In this document: piece after piece, positions 19,515-27,169 of the stretch
Position numbering within the stretch: position 1 is the first letter of the stretch
Layout: each line of letters begins with the position of its first letter
Assembly: GCA_031291305.1 (NCBI GenBank)
Contig: JARLJH010000067.1
Coordinates: 43,714-107,713 of the forward strand
DNA from: Rhodoferax sp.
Lineage (GTDB): Bacteria; Pseudomonadota; Gammaproteobacteria; Burkholderiales; Burkholderiaceae_C
Length of the DNA: 64,000 bases
Direction of reading: 5' to 3'
Notes under the pieces: generated by a model
Seen by the model: the letters and a program-made list of their open reading frames with translations, nothing else
Database searches by the model: none
Told to the model about the DNA's origin: nothing
Translations under genes and position numbers: made by a program

Positions 19515-20321
19515 ATGACATCCAGCAGCAAAGCGCCTGTATTGTTCATCTCCCATGGCGCACCCACTTTTGCGATAGAGCCAGGGATACTAGGGCCCGC
19601 CCTGCAGCAACTGGGGCAACAACTGCCCTCGCTCAAAGCCGTTCTGATTGTGTCGCCTCATTGGCAGACCAATCGGGTGACGGTGATGAGCACCGTCACG
19701 CCTGAAACGGTGCACGACTTTGGTGGTTTTCCTGCCAGCTTGTATCGCTTGCAGTACCCGGCTGCGGGACATCCGGACCTGGCCGAGGAAGCCGCTGCGT
19801 TGCTGACGGCTTCTGGCCTTGCGACACAACTCGATGAGCGTCGTGGGCTTGATCACGGTGCCTGGGTGCCACTCATGCATTTGCTGCCTCAAGCCAACTT
19901 GCCAGTGTTCCAGGTTTCCATGCCGTTCAACCTAACCACCCATCAGGCGCTTCAAATGGGACAGGCTTTAGCACCATTGCGGGAACAGGGCGTGCTCATC
20001 GTGGCCTCGGGCAGCATGACGCACAACCTGTATGAAGTGCGACAGCCTGCCAGCGCTGCGCTGGCATATGCCCAGGAATTTGCTAGCTGGATCAAGACGG
20101 CTGTGCTGGCCAATGCAGTGAGTGCACTGATTGATTACCGCAGCGAAGCGCCCCATGCTGAACGGGCGCATCCCACACAGGAGCATTTCCTACCATTGCT
20201 GGTGGCCTTGGGTGCCCAAGGTGATGGTGATGCTATCCAGTTTCTGGAGGGTGGCATCACACATGGCGTGTTGTCCATGGATTCTTATGCATGGGGCATG
20301 CCTCTTCACACATCACAATGA
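19515..20321 (+). CDS. extradiol ring-cleavage dioxygenase, LigB/DODA (YgiD-like)
   Basis: This is a 268-residue class III extradiol dioxygenase-like protein of the YgiD/4,5-DOPA dioxygenase branch. Metal-ligand regions are visible: VLFISHGAPTFAI at the N-terminus, IVSPHWQT near residue 45, VHDFGGFP near 68 and LDHGAWVPLMHL near 116. YgiD-type enzymes bind zinc or iron and open catechol rings; the physiological substrate in bacteria is uncertain. Start ATG 19515 follows GGGAAACTCC. It sits 15 bp after the DoxX gene and is probably co-transcribed with it. Confidence 0.87.
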   Translation: MTSSSKAPVLFISHGAPTFAIEPGILGPALQQLGQQLPSLKAVLIVSPHWQTNRVTVMSTVTPETVHDFGGFPASLYRLQYPAAGHPDLAEEAAALLTASGLATQLDERRGLDHGAWVPLMHLLPQANLPVFQVSMPFNLTTHQALQMGQALAPLREQGVLIVASGSMTHNLYEVRQPASAALAYAQEFASWIKTAVLANAVSALIDYRSEAPHAERAHPTQEHFLPLLVALGAQGDGDAIQFLEGGITHGVLSMDSYAWGMPLHTSQ

Positions 20322-20398
20322 AATTGTGGATATGGCTGACAACGCGCATCTGGAACAAATTAACAGTGAACAATCAGTCATTTTTTATGAGGGCTTCT

Positions 20399-21031
20399 AT
20401 GAATCGTCGGGACTTTGCCATTGGAATAGCACTTACACCGCTGTCTGCCACCTGGGTCCATGCCACCGTCCAACTGGAGGCGGGTACAGACTACCAAGCG
20501 CTTCAGACACCATTGCCTGTTTCGGTGCCAGGCAAGATTGAAGTGATCGAGTTCTTTGGCTATTGGTGCCCGCACTGCAATGCGTTTGAGCCCAGACTGG
20601 AGCCTTGGGCGAAAGCCTTGCCGAAGGATGTCGTCTTCAGGCGCATTCCTGTGGCGTGGCAGGAAGGACAGGTCCCCTACCAACGGCTTTTCTACGCACT
20701 GGAAGCCATGGGCGTAAGCAATGACATTCATTCAAAGGTGTTCAAAGCCATTCATGAACAGCATTTGCGCCTGGACAGTGATGCCAACATGGCGACCTTT
20801 GCCGCAGCGATTGGCGTTGACAAGACCAAACTGGTGGACGCGATGAAAGGATTTTCTGTGGATGCCTGGATGCGTACTGCCAACCAACTGGCCAAGAGTT
20901 ACCAGATTGAAGGCGTACCGACGTTGGCGGTCAACGGCATGTATGTCACATCCCCTGAAATGGCCAAAGGGGAAGTCCAGTCACTCAATGTTGTTGATGC
21001 ACTCATCAAGAAGGCCAGAACGCGTCGTTGA
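20399..21031 (+). CDS. dsbA: periplasmic thiol:disulfide interchange protein DsbA
   Basis: This is an oxidase that introduces disulfide bonds into exported proteins, about 210 residues. It starts at ATG 20399, with GAGGG seven bases upstream; open frame continues to 20291 without a convincing start. A short signal peptide covers MNRRDFAIGIALTPLSATWVHA. The active site is FFGYWCPHCNAFEP (CPHC, as in E. coli DsbA) and the cis-proline loop is EGVPTLAVNG. It differs from the FrnE-like protein at 16647 in having an export signal. It converges with the lipoprotein gene, with only a 15-bp gap. Confidence 0.9.
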   Translation: MNRRDFAIGIALTPLSATWVHATVQLEAGTDYQALQTPLPVSVPGKIEVIEFFGYWCPHCNAFEPRLEPWAKALPKDVVFRRIPVAWQEGQVPYQRLFYALEAMGVSNDIHSKVFKAIHEQHLRLDSDANMATFAAAIGVDKTKLVDAMKGFSVDAWMRTANQLAKSYQIEGVPTLAVNGMYVTSPEMAKGEVQSLNVVDALIKKARTRR

Positions 21032-21046
21032 AACAGCAGATTCTGA

Positions 21047-21541
21047 TCACGGAATGACGAAGATGTTGTCTCGTCTATTGCATTCCGGCGGCTCACCATA
21101 GCCGGTAGAGCGAACCTTCCCGTCCTGTGCAATCTCCACTTGAAACCACTGACAGAACTGGTTTTCATAGCGATAGCTCCATACCACGCCACGCGAACGG
21201 CCCAATCCTTGGGTTTCACTGGGGCGGCCTAGCCGCTGACGCACCTCGTCCTGAGTCATACCGGGGGCGATGTGCGTGAAATTCGGCTCAGTCAACACCT
21301 GTTCGGCGTGCGTGGCGTGCCCGGTCGCGTCCAGATCAACAAACCAAGTGTGATGGCCCATCGGCCCCCGAGGAAATTCCAGGCGGCTGCCCGTGGCCGT
21401 CTGGCGCACCATGTCAGGAGGTCCCATCTGGGCAAGCAAATCGTCACGACTGATACCAGTCAAATTGGCAGGCGGCGCGTAACTGCTGCAAGCCGTCAAC
21501 ATCGACAGACCTATCAAACTCAAAGTAGCAATGCGTATCAC
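21047..21541 (-). CDS. outer-membrane lipoprotein with BamE/SmpA-like domain
   Basis: GTG 21541, preceded by AGGAG six bases upstream, gives a 164-residue protein. A lipoprotein signal is clear: hydrophobic IATLSLIGLSM then the lipobox LTAC with the lipidated cysteine. Two BamE-like helical turns follow: LTGISRDDLLAQMGPPD and APGMTQDEVRQRLGRPSE. Before the transposon arrived, this gene stood 91 bp downstream of gyrB on the same strand (the TGA of the left target duplication is at 21633-21635), so any gyrB readthrough into it is now broken. BamE family membership is by motif only; the protein is not BamE itself by length. Confidence 0.78.
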   Translation of the reverse strand: MIRIATLSLIGLSMLTACSSYAPPANLTGISRDDLLAQMGPPDMVRQTATGSRLEFPRGPMGHHTWFVDLDATGHATHAEQVLTEPNFTHIAPGMTQDEVRQRLGRPSETQGLGRSRGVVWSYRYENQFCQWFQVEIAQDGKVRSTGYGEPPECNRRDNIFVIP

Positions 21542-21630
21542 GGCAGCTCCTGAACAAATCTGAGGCAGTAAAGATGCAGAGAGTAGCAAAGATTTGTCAA
21601 TCTATATCCAAACGCCCAATAACGACTACA

Positions 21631-21635
21631 GGTCA
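21631..21635. repeat. left copy of 5-bp target-site duplication
   Basis: GGTCA immediately precedes the left terminal repeat and is repeated exactly after the right terminal repeat at 43894-43898. Five-base duplications are the rule for Tn7-like and Mu-like DDE transposition. The reverse complement TGACC contains the TGA that terminates gyrB. Confidence 0.9.
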
Positions 21636-21770
21636 TGTCGGATGACACAGAAAGTGAAAAATTGGACATTGATTTCAAAAGGTTTTTCCAATTTCTATGG
21701 CACCGTTCAATGGAGTAATGTCATAGAAAGTGAAAAATTCTGGAGTCTGCGTCACATTAACTGAAAAAAT
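21636..21770. repeat. left transposon end with spaced TnsB-type repeats
   Basis: The terminal inverted repeat at 21636-21660 is followed by further copies of the same motif. Copy 1 is GACACAGAAAGTGAAAAATT at 21644-21663, copy 2 (GTCATAGAAAGTGAAAAATT) at 21720-21739 and a weaker copy 3 (ending CTGAAAAAAT) at 21751-21770. All are in one orientation. In Tn7 the left end has three separated TnsB sites; the same layout here supports the assignment. Confidence 0.85.
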
Positions 21771-21779
21771 CCTTCGTGT

Positions 21780-21926
21780 TTACATGCGATGTATGGCTAC
21801 AAACGCTACAGCTCCGACGACGGAGATCACCGAAAAGATCATACGTCGAAGTCTGCGGTTTGTTACGCCTTCCCAGCGTAGCGCACCATTGCCTTTATCT
21901 AAATCTGCTTCCAGAAAAATTTTCAT
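21780..21926 (-). CDS. 48-residue single-pass membrane microprotein
   Basis: This small gene starts at ATG 21924-21926, overlapping the stop of the upstream gene as ATGA, with GAGGAG a few bases before it inside that gene. It encodes 48 residues: a charged N-terminal half (MKIFLEADLDKGNGALRWEG, then NRRLRR) and one hydrophobic segment (MIFSVISVVGAVAFVAIH), ending at TAA 21780-21782. I recognise no family. The coupling and the good ribosome-binding site argue that it is translated. It would place a short basic cytoplasmic tail beside one transmembrane helix; a role together with the 340-residue protein is inference. Confidence 0.6.
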   Translation of the reverse strand: MKIFLEADLDKGNGALRWEGVTNRRLRRMIFSVISVVGAVAFVAIHRM

Positions 21927-22945
21927 AGTTTGACTCCTCTTTCTTGCAGCAGTTTTTCAAAGTACTTAAAAGTTTCCGCGTAGTCTGGGCTAGCAACAAT
22001 ACCTGCCCATTCTCCCGGTGCCTTTGCCACTGCCGATTCTGGAAGTACATAGTCGTCAGGGTGCCACGCAATTACTTTGGGATTGCGCTGCAAGATAGTT
22101 ACAGGAAGTGCACCCCCATTGAGTAGAAGGTCGTAATCTTGTGCTGTGAGCCGCTTGCCGGTTACGTGAACGCCCAATCGATGGGCAAAATACACAACCA
22201 GCTTGATGTGTTCACGGCAGCGCCAATAAGACCAACGGCCCTCGTCCCAAGTTTCATACGTTTCAAGATCTTCACCTCCTGGCAATGCCTTGTTGCGCCT
22301 AAGTACCGGAATAAAGTGAGGCAAGCGCTTCCAATCCTGTTCGTCATCGGTCATCGCGAGATCCGTATCCATTTTGACAAACAAGATGAGCTCTACGTCT
22401 TCGTACAGCCGTTTGGCATCAGATAGCGTGTTCGCTGCAACATCCATCGCCTTGTACCAACAGTGCGGAGTGGGTTCGCAAACTTGATCGCTTTTCCCTG
22501 CAAGCCAGTCGTATCTGACATAAAACCGATCGGCAATACTGCGAATAACAGAAGAAGACAACTTGAGCAGTAACGCATCCACGGATGCAAAATCCGCTAA
22601 TGTGAAGCCAAGATCCGATAGCGCCTCGACCGCAGCAGGAAAAGACAGTTGATGCTCTTGGATGAGCACATTGAAGCGCTCAGTAACTCCCCGCAACGCC
22701 GCTACGCCTCCATCCCGTCCCTGAGTGGACATGGCGACGCCATCCAGAATAGCTCCGGCAATTCCTGCTATTGAGCCGCCCAAATAGTTCGCTTGCGCTT
22801 CAAGAAAGGCTCTTGTTTCAGGTCTAACAACGACGGGAAAACGTCCTGGATTCGCCGAAACAGGCTGCTTCAATGAGTCATCTGTCGCAGCTCCGACCAG
22901 CCGATATAGGATTTCTTGAAGCGTAGGGACAAAACGGGTTGCCAT
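21923..22945 (-). CDS. uncharacterised protein, possible DNA-binding N-terminal half
   Basis: A 340-residue protein that I cannot assign to a named family. Residues about 32-75 (GRFPVVVRPETRAFLEAQAN, then GGSIAGIAGAILDGVAM) have the strand-helix-helix pattern of ribbon-helix-helix regulators. Residues about 100-155 (LGFTLADFASVDALLLKLSS, then SIADRFYVRYDWLAGKSD) resemble a helix-turn-helix region ending in the WL-G motif common in phage-type repressors. The C-terminal half is acidic and aromatic without clear motifs. Ten bases upstream of its ATG lies a large palindrome, a likely autoregulatory operator. The stop overlaps the 48-residue membrane protein. The gene is the outermost on the left side of the transposon and is separated from the tns operon by about 200 bp. 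Confidence 0.75.
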   Translation of the reverse strand: MATRFVPTLQEILYRLVGAATDDSLKQPVSANPGRFPVVVRPETRAFLEAQANYLGGSIAGIAGAILDGVAMSTQGRDGGVAALRGVTERFNVLIQEHQLSFPAAVEALSDLGFTLADFASVDALLLKLSSSVIRSIADRFYVRYDWLAGKSDQVCEPTPHCWYKAMDVAANTLSDAKRLYEDVELILFVKMDTDLAMTDDEQDWKRLPHFIPVLRRNKALPGGEDLETYETWDEGRWSYWRCREHIKLVVYFAHRLGVHVTGKRLTAQDYDLLLNGGALPVTILQRNPKVIAWHPDDYVLPESAVAKAPGEWAGIVASPDYAETFKYFEKLLQERGVKL

Positions 22946-22954
22946 GGGTAAATT

Positions 22955-23009
22955 TTTCGTGATTCAATTTGATTCAACAAATTATAGTGAATCAAATTGA
23001 ATCACGAAA
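22955..23009. promoter_or_regulatory. 22-bp-arm perfect palindrome with GATTCA repeats (candidate operator)
   Basis: Arms at 22955-22976 and 22988-23009 are perfectly complementary, separated by an 11-bp AT-rich spacer. Each arm contains two direct copies of GATTCA ten bases apart, so the site presents four hexamers. It begins ten bases upstream of the start of the 340-residue gene, overlapping its likely promoter. There is no U tract, which argues against a terminator. Repeated short half-sites suit a ribbon-helix-helix regulator, which that gene may encode. Confidence 0.6.
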
Positions 23010-23147
23010 CAGTATTTGAACTATTTTTCCCTCAAGTGGGTTTATGGCGAGTCTTAAACACACTGTTGTCGTACGTGATTGACAGCGCTGACCTTCAAAC
23101 CTAACGGCTGCAATGAAAACGTGGACTTGCAAAGCAGCGGTTGCAAG

Positions 23148-23585
23148 TCAGTCCGTTTCCGATGATTCGTCATCAAGTCTTCCAGCGTTCCCTGGTGAAG
23201 TTACATGAACATTTCGGTTGGTGAAAATTGTCTTTAGTGTTGCCGATTCAACCTTATGACTCGTCCTGCGACTCACAATTTCAAGATTAATTTCTATATG
23301 TAGAAATTGAAAGTAGTCCCACAACTCTTCAAGTGACATGGTCACCGCGGGGCCTTGAGTCCTGCTTTTCAGAATATGAAGAATAAGTGCCAACGGCGCC
23401 GCCGCATGGGTCCCCGCCGCGCCATCGATATCGCAGTCGTATGCCATCGCTTCATTCAGATCGCGCGCAATCATGTCCAACCAATGATCAGACAAATTGC
23501 ATGGCAGTGCGAAAATTGCTGGGCGTTCCAGAACTTCACTTCTGAGTTGCGCAAGATCAGATTTTTGGGGGAGTTGCTTGATCAT
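23148..23585 (-). CDS. small unknown protein, last gene of the tns operon
   Basis: A 145-residue protein, unrecognised. It is mostly helical by appearance, with a hydrophobic stretch in the centre (APLALILHILKSR), an aromatic EELWDYFQFLHIEINLEI segment and a polar, acidic tail. It overlaps the preceding small gene by four bases (ATGA), so it is translationally coupled into the operon that carries tnsABC and two tniQ genes. Its retention there suggests a role in transposition, target choice or immunity, but nothing in the sequence proves it. Confidence 0.72.
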   Translation of the reverse strand: MIKQLPQKSDLAQLRSEVLERPAIFALPCNLSDHWLDMIARDLNEAMAYDCDIDGAAGTHAAAPLALILHILKSRTQGPAVTMSLEELWDYFQFLHIEINLEIVSRRTSHKVESATLKTIFTNRNVHVTSPGNAGRLDDESSETD

Positions 23586-23911
23586 ATTTTCTCACTGGGG
23601 TTGATGCTGCTTCGCGCAGCCGTTTGTGAGCGAATGAGGGCGCCATATTCCGACCGAATACGGGCAATGATTTCGTGATTGAAAACGTGTAAATCGCGCC
23701 TTTCGTGCGCCAGGCGTGTTCGTTCCGTGATCAAAGTGGAAACAAGCTTTTCGTCATAGTCAGGCGTGGCTCGTTCCCTATCTATTCTTTCCGTATGCAG
23801 TGCGATCAAATGCCCAATGCATTCAATGGCTGCCTCATAGGCGATAGCCTCATCCTGATTCCACTTGGGTAACGGGTCGGGTGTTGTATTCGTTGGAACT
23901 GGCATATTCAA
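23582..23911 (-). CDS. small helical/coiled-coil protein in the tns operon
   Basis: A 109-residue protein, unrecognised. A long charged helix is likely from about residue 20 to 95 (EAAIECIGHLIALHTERIDRE, and STLITERTRLAHERRDLHVF), with heptad-like spacing of leucines and isoleucines. It overlaps both neighbours by four bases, linking the long TniQ/TnsD-like gene to the 145-residue gene. The tight coupling suggests that it acts with the transposition proteins, perhaps as a small adaptor; this is inference. Confidence 0.72.
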   Translation of the reverse strand: MNMPVPTNTTPDPLPKWNQDEAIAYEAAIECIGHLIALHTERIDRERATPDYDEKLVSTLITERTRLAHERRDLHVFNHEIIARIRSEYGALIRSQTAARSSINPSEKI

Positions 23912-25761
23912 AACTCGTTGGTAATCGTCGGTCGGTGAATTTCATACTTGTCGCGCAAATGCACGTCGCTTTTACCGCAGACATCCGACCTGCGGTAAAA
24001 ATACTGTCTTGTTCCATCAATGGTGGGGCCGCAGACCGGCGTCACGGTGAGTTCGCGTAATAAGGCCCGAGGGGAACGATGCATTGCGCGGGCATGGTCG
24101 GCAGCAGAGATATAGGTTGCTTGGAACCGTTCTATGTGAGCCGTAGAAATCCGATGCCCGAGCGTTTCGTGCAGCGTGGTGGTCAATAGGCCCAACCGTA
24201 CGAGGTCGTATGCCACCTGCTGCTTGATGCCCATGGCCTGCGCAGCCTGATCAATCGACAATCCATCCTCATGCGCTTCGCGGCAAGAATCCAGCCATCT
24301 TTTTGTTTCGGCAAGGTTCAAGATTGCCATGCCCAGCGGTACGGCATGGCTACTTTCTCCCTGCGAAATTAATTCCTGTGCAAGGACTGCCTTGATTAAC
24401 CCGGTGCCTTCCGTGTCACGAAGTCGCCAGTATTTCAGTACATCGCGGACGGAAATTCCGGCGTCGGTCGCTGGAACGCTGGGCCATACATGGAGTCGAT
24501 CAATTTCAGATTTTGGGATGAGCCAGGCAGCGGCATGCTGGTTCTTGTGACGGGAGATAAGCGGCGTCACAACGCCGCAGGCAATCAGCTCTCTAAGCCG
24601 TCGTTCTGGCAATGCAACAAGCTGTGCCGCTTGTTGCATTGAAACAGAACCATTGGTGGCCCCCTGGATATATGCCAGATCACTGGTATGGAGCGTGTTG
24701 GATTTACGCCCAGACGGCAAGGATGCAGTGGTTGCAAAGACCAGCTCGGCTTGTACCAGGTGGCGAACCACCGACTGGGAAACACCGGCAGCAGCCGCCA
24801 TTTGCGGCAAGCTAAGACGAGGGTGGTCGGAAATGGTTTGGCGCTTTAGAAGTTTGTTGCGCTGGCACACCAACCCCCACCAGTGCTCACGCAGGTAGTT
24901 TTCAAATGCATCCCGCAGAAACTGGAAGCCAGAATCAGAAAGATCCTCATACAAAACTCGGTACAACGGAGAAAACGTCCGGCGGACGCTTGGACTTGCG
25001 GGGGCCGACGCCTGCAATGCAGCCATCAGGACGTGAAGCCTCGAAGGCCATGTATCCAATAGATCGGCAGTGCCCACGATGAGCGCCTGGGCTGTCGGCA
25101 TTCGATGCGAATCAGCGACTTGCCCTGGATGCGCTGGTCGTATTTGAGAGGCAAATAATCCAAGGTAACGGACTAAACGATGTACTTCTGGTGGCAACAA
25201 GCCAGAAAACTCACTCACTGGCACGCCATCGCGATCACCACAAAGTAGCCGGGTGATTGTCAAAGCGGTTTGACTGGCTTGTTCGGTGATGGCCTGCGCC
25301 AGTGACGCGCCACATTCACAATGCCGCTGATCAACAGCGGACCATTGGGTCACCCTGGTGCACTGCGGGCAAATGTCTTGGAGCCAAGTTCCATGCACAG
25401 TGCATGCGCAGGTTAACTTCAAACTCCAACATCCCTGCAAGATGCCGCCTTCCTTCAAACACGCAGGGCACCAGCGTCTGCACATGTGGTTGAAGTCGGA
25501 AATGTGAAGTCCCAATGGCATCGCGTCCAGACCCCATTGGCGAGGCAATGCGCCAAATAGGTAGCTCCGCTCCTGGTCCGTCAGACACAGGCGTTCGCAC
25601 AGCTCCTCAAATGCCGGTCGCATCCGTACCCGCAATGAGCTGAAAAGTTGGGGCACAGAGACGAAACCATTCGCCGCGGCTACACGCATCAAGAATCCCG
25701 GTATAGCCTCGCCGGGCACCGGTCGCGGCCGAACAGCATAGGCAACAGCGGCCCTATTCAC
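23908..25761 (-). CDS. TniQ/TnsD-like target-selection protein with multiple HTH-like units
   Basis: A 617-residue protein starting at GTG 25761 (AGGAG nine bases upstream; overlaps the previous stop by eight bases). An open frame to 25905 lies inside the previous gene and is discounted. The N-terminus (RPRPVPGEAIPGFLMRVAAANG, residues 11-32) is the TniQ opening. Residues 98-151 hold a zinc cluster: CPAC, CAC..H, CPQC and CECG. The C-terminal half contains repeated helix-turn-helix-like units at about 316-340 (LSLPQMAAAAGVSQSVVRHL), 372-399, 499-524 (LSIDQAAQAMGIKQQVAYDL) and 550-571. In Tn7, TnsD reads the chromosomal attachment site; this protein is the best candidate for recognising the end of gyrB. 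It is the second and longer of two TniQ proteins in the operon. Confidence 0.87.
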   Translation of the reverse strand: MNRAAVAYAVRPRPVPGEAIPGFLMRVAAANGFVSVPQLFSSLRVRMRPAFEELCERLCLTDQERSYLFGALPRQWGLDAMPLGLHISDFNHMCRRWCPACLKEGGILQGCWSLKLTCACTVHGTWLQDICPQCTRVTQWSAVDQRHCECGASLAQAITEQASQTALTITRLLCGDRDGVPVSEFSGLLPPEVHRLVRYLGLFASQIRPAHPGQVADSHRMPTAQALIVGTADLLDTWPSRLHVLMAALQASAPASPSVRRTFSPLYRVLYEDLSDSGFQFLRDAFENYLREHWWGLVCQRNKLLKRQTISDHPRLSLPQMAAAAGVSQSVVRHLVQAELVFATTASLPSGRKSNTLHTSDLAYIQGATNGSVSMQQAAQLVALPERRLRELIACGVVTPLISRHKNQHAAAWLIPKSEIDRLHVWPSVPATDAGISVRDVLKYWRLRDTEGTGLIKAVLAQELISQGESSHAVPLGMAILNLAETKRWLDSCREAHEDGLSIDQAAQAMGIKQQVAYDLVRLGLLTTTLHETLGHRISTAHIERFQATYISAADHARAMHRSPRALLRELTVTPVCGPTIDGTRQYFYRRSDVCGKSDVHLRDKYEIHRPTITNEF

Positions 25762-27169
25762 AGCGTCCCGCTCCTGGTCGTTGTGCCGCCTGTTTGGCAA
25801 GGTCGTGATGGACCAGCGCGTGGACGAATTCCATTTCGCTCTTGTGCAAGCAAGAAAGGTGTTGCCCGACTTCGAGCAATACATCCTTTGGGTCGCGCAA
25901 CTCAACAGGCAGGTGCCAGCGTCTCATCACTGATCCCAACACCGATGGATGCCATTTCTTGTGCGCAGCCTTAAAGAAGATGTTGAGGAGTGCTGTGGCA
26001 GCTGCCGGGTTTCCATCCATCCAGTAGCCGGGCTGGTTTGCGGAATTGCTTCGGCAGCTAAATCCATCCGCAGGGTCCAGTGCCGAAACGTTTATCGCGA
26101 AGGATCGCCACCAACGCGCCAGTTCTTCACCGTGGCTCTGGCGTTGGGTTTGGCTTAGGCGAGGATGGAAACATACCTGTTTTTGATGGACGATTCCGGC
26201 GCTGTGGGCCGCGAATGCTTGCTGTACCGCCTCCCGCACCAGCACGGCCAACGGATTGACTTGTCCCTCAAGCTCTGCCACTAAGGTGCGAATCCGCCGA
26301 TAGCATTCCAAGTCCTGCAGATCTACCAGTACGGAGGATTGCGAGCGGAAGCACCGCTGCAACAGCCAGTTCGCCTTGGTGAGCCATGTTCTGTGCGGTG
26401 GTTCTGCAGTCAAGCTGACTTCCCAGGCTCCTGGCACCATCCGCGCGCCCTGTCGCTGGACGATTGGCCAGGATGCGGGGCGCAGATAGCTGCGCCCCTC
26501 TGTCAACGCGCGGCGGAGTTTCAGGGACCACCACAACATGGCATAGACATCTCGGGTCTGATACGCCGTCACACTCGACGACACCCTGGTACAGGCATCC
26601 CGCACGGCATCCGAAACTTGGGCGTCGGCAGCTTTCGCAAGCATGCGGGCCAAGTCAATTGCCCAATGCGGCGTGCGCACGACAGGTCTCTCGCTGACCT
26701 TGGCGTCGCAGGCACACCGCCATCCGGAGCGCAAGGTTCTCCATGTGTACCTGAGGCCGCAGGCATGGCAATCTTCTGCCAGCAGGCAGGCATGCAGAGG
26801 GCAGGCAGTCACAAGTGGCAAGTCCCACAATAGACAGTGGTAGCCGGAGCTACCAACGCACACCGGGCACAGGCGAGGCGCCAAGGACCACGTATGCCAC
26901 TTCACAACGCATTTTTGATCCCATCGTTCGGTGAGTCTGTATTCCCTTGTTCGCAGGGTCTCCAGTACATTGGCTCCCAACACGTGCCTTAGAACCTGGT
27001 CCGCGTTAAGTTCCTGGGCCGCTTTGCTACCTTTCAAAGCTGAACGCACGTCCTGTGGAAAATCATGACCGTTTGCCATATAGATCCGCCAGCACCAGCC
27101 TGCCAGGCTTTCGCCCAGACGCAGCTGGGGTCGCACGGGGAAGTCAGCGAGCGTCGGGTGGGCATTCAC
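25754..27169 (-). CDS. tniQ: TniQ family transposition protein
   Basis: A 471-residue TniQ-type protein. The GTG at 27169 is chosen because AGGAGG precedes it by five bases within the end of tnsC. The N-terminus has FPVRPQLRLGESLAGWCWRI, the classic TniQ start. A zinc-binding region follows at about residues 100-150: LCPVCVGSSGYH, ACPLHACLLAEDCHACG and CAC. TniQ proteins bridge the target DNA and the AAA+ regulator TnsC/TniB. It overlaps both tnsC and the longer TniQ gene. Having two TniQ proteins suggests two target pathways or a division between core complex and site reader. Confidence 0.88.
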   Translation of the reverse strand: MNAHPTLADFPVRPQLRLGESLAGWCWRIYMANGHDFPQDVRSALKGSKAAQELNADQVLRHVLGANVLETLRTREYRLTERWDQKCVVKWHTWSLAPRLCPVCVGSSGYHCLLWDLPLVTACPLHACLLAEDCHACGLRYTWRTLRSGWRCACDAKVSERPVVRTPHWAIDLARMLAKAADAQVSDAVRDACTRVSSSVTAYQTRDVYAMLWWSLKLRRALTEGRSYLRPASWPIVQRQGARMVPGAWEVSLTAEPPHRTWLTKANWLLQRCFRSQSSVLVDLQDLECYRRIRTLVAELEGQVNPLAVLVREAVQQAFAAHSAGIVHQKQVCFHPRLSQTQRQSHGEELARWWRSFAINVSALDPADGFSCRSNSANQPGYWMDGNPAAATALLNIFFKAAHKKWHPSVLGSVMRRWHLPVELRDPKDVLLEVGQHLSCLHKSEMEFVHALVHHDLAKQAAQRPGAGRCE

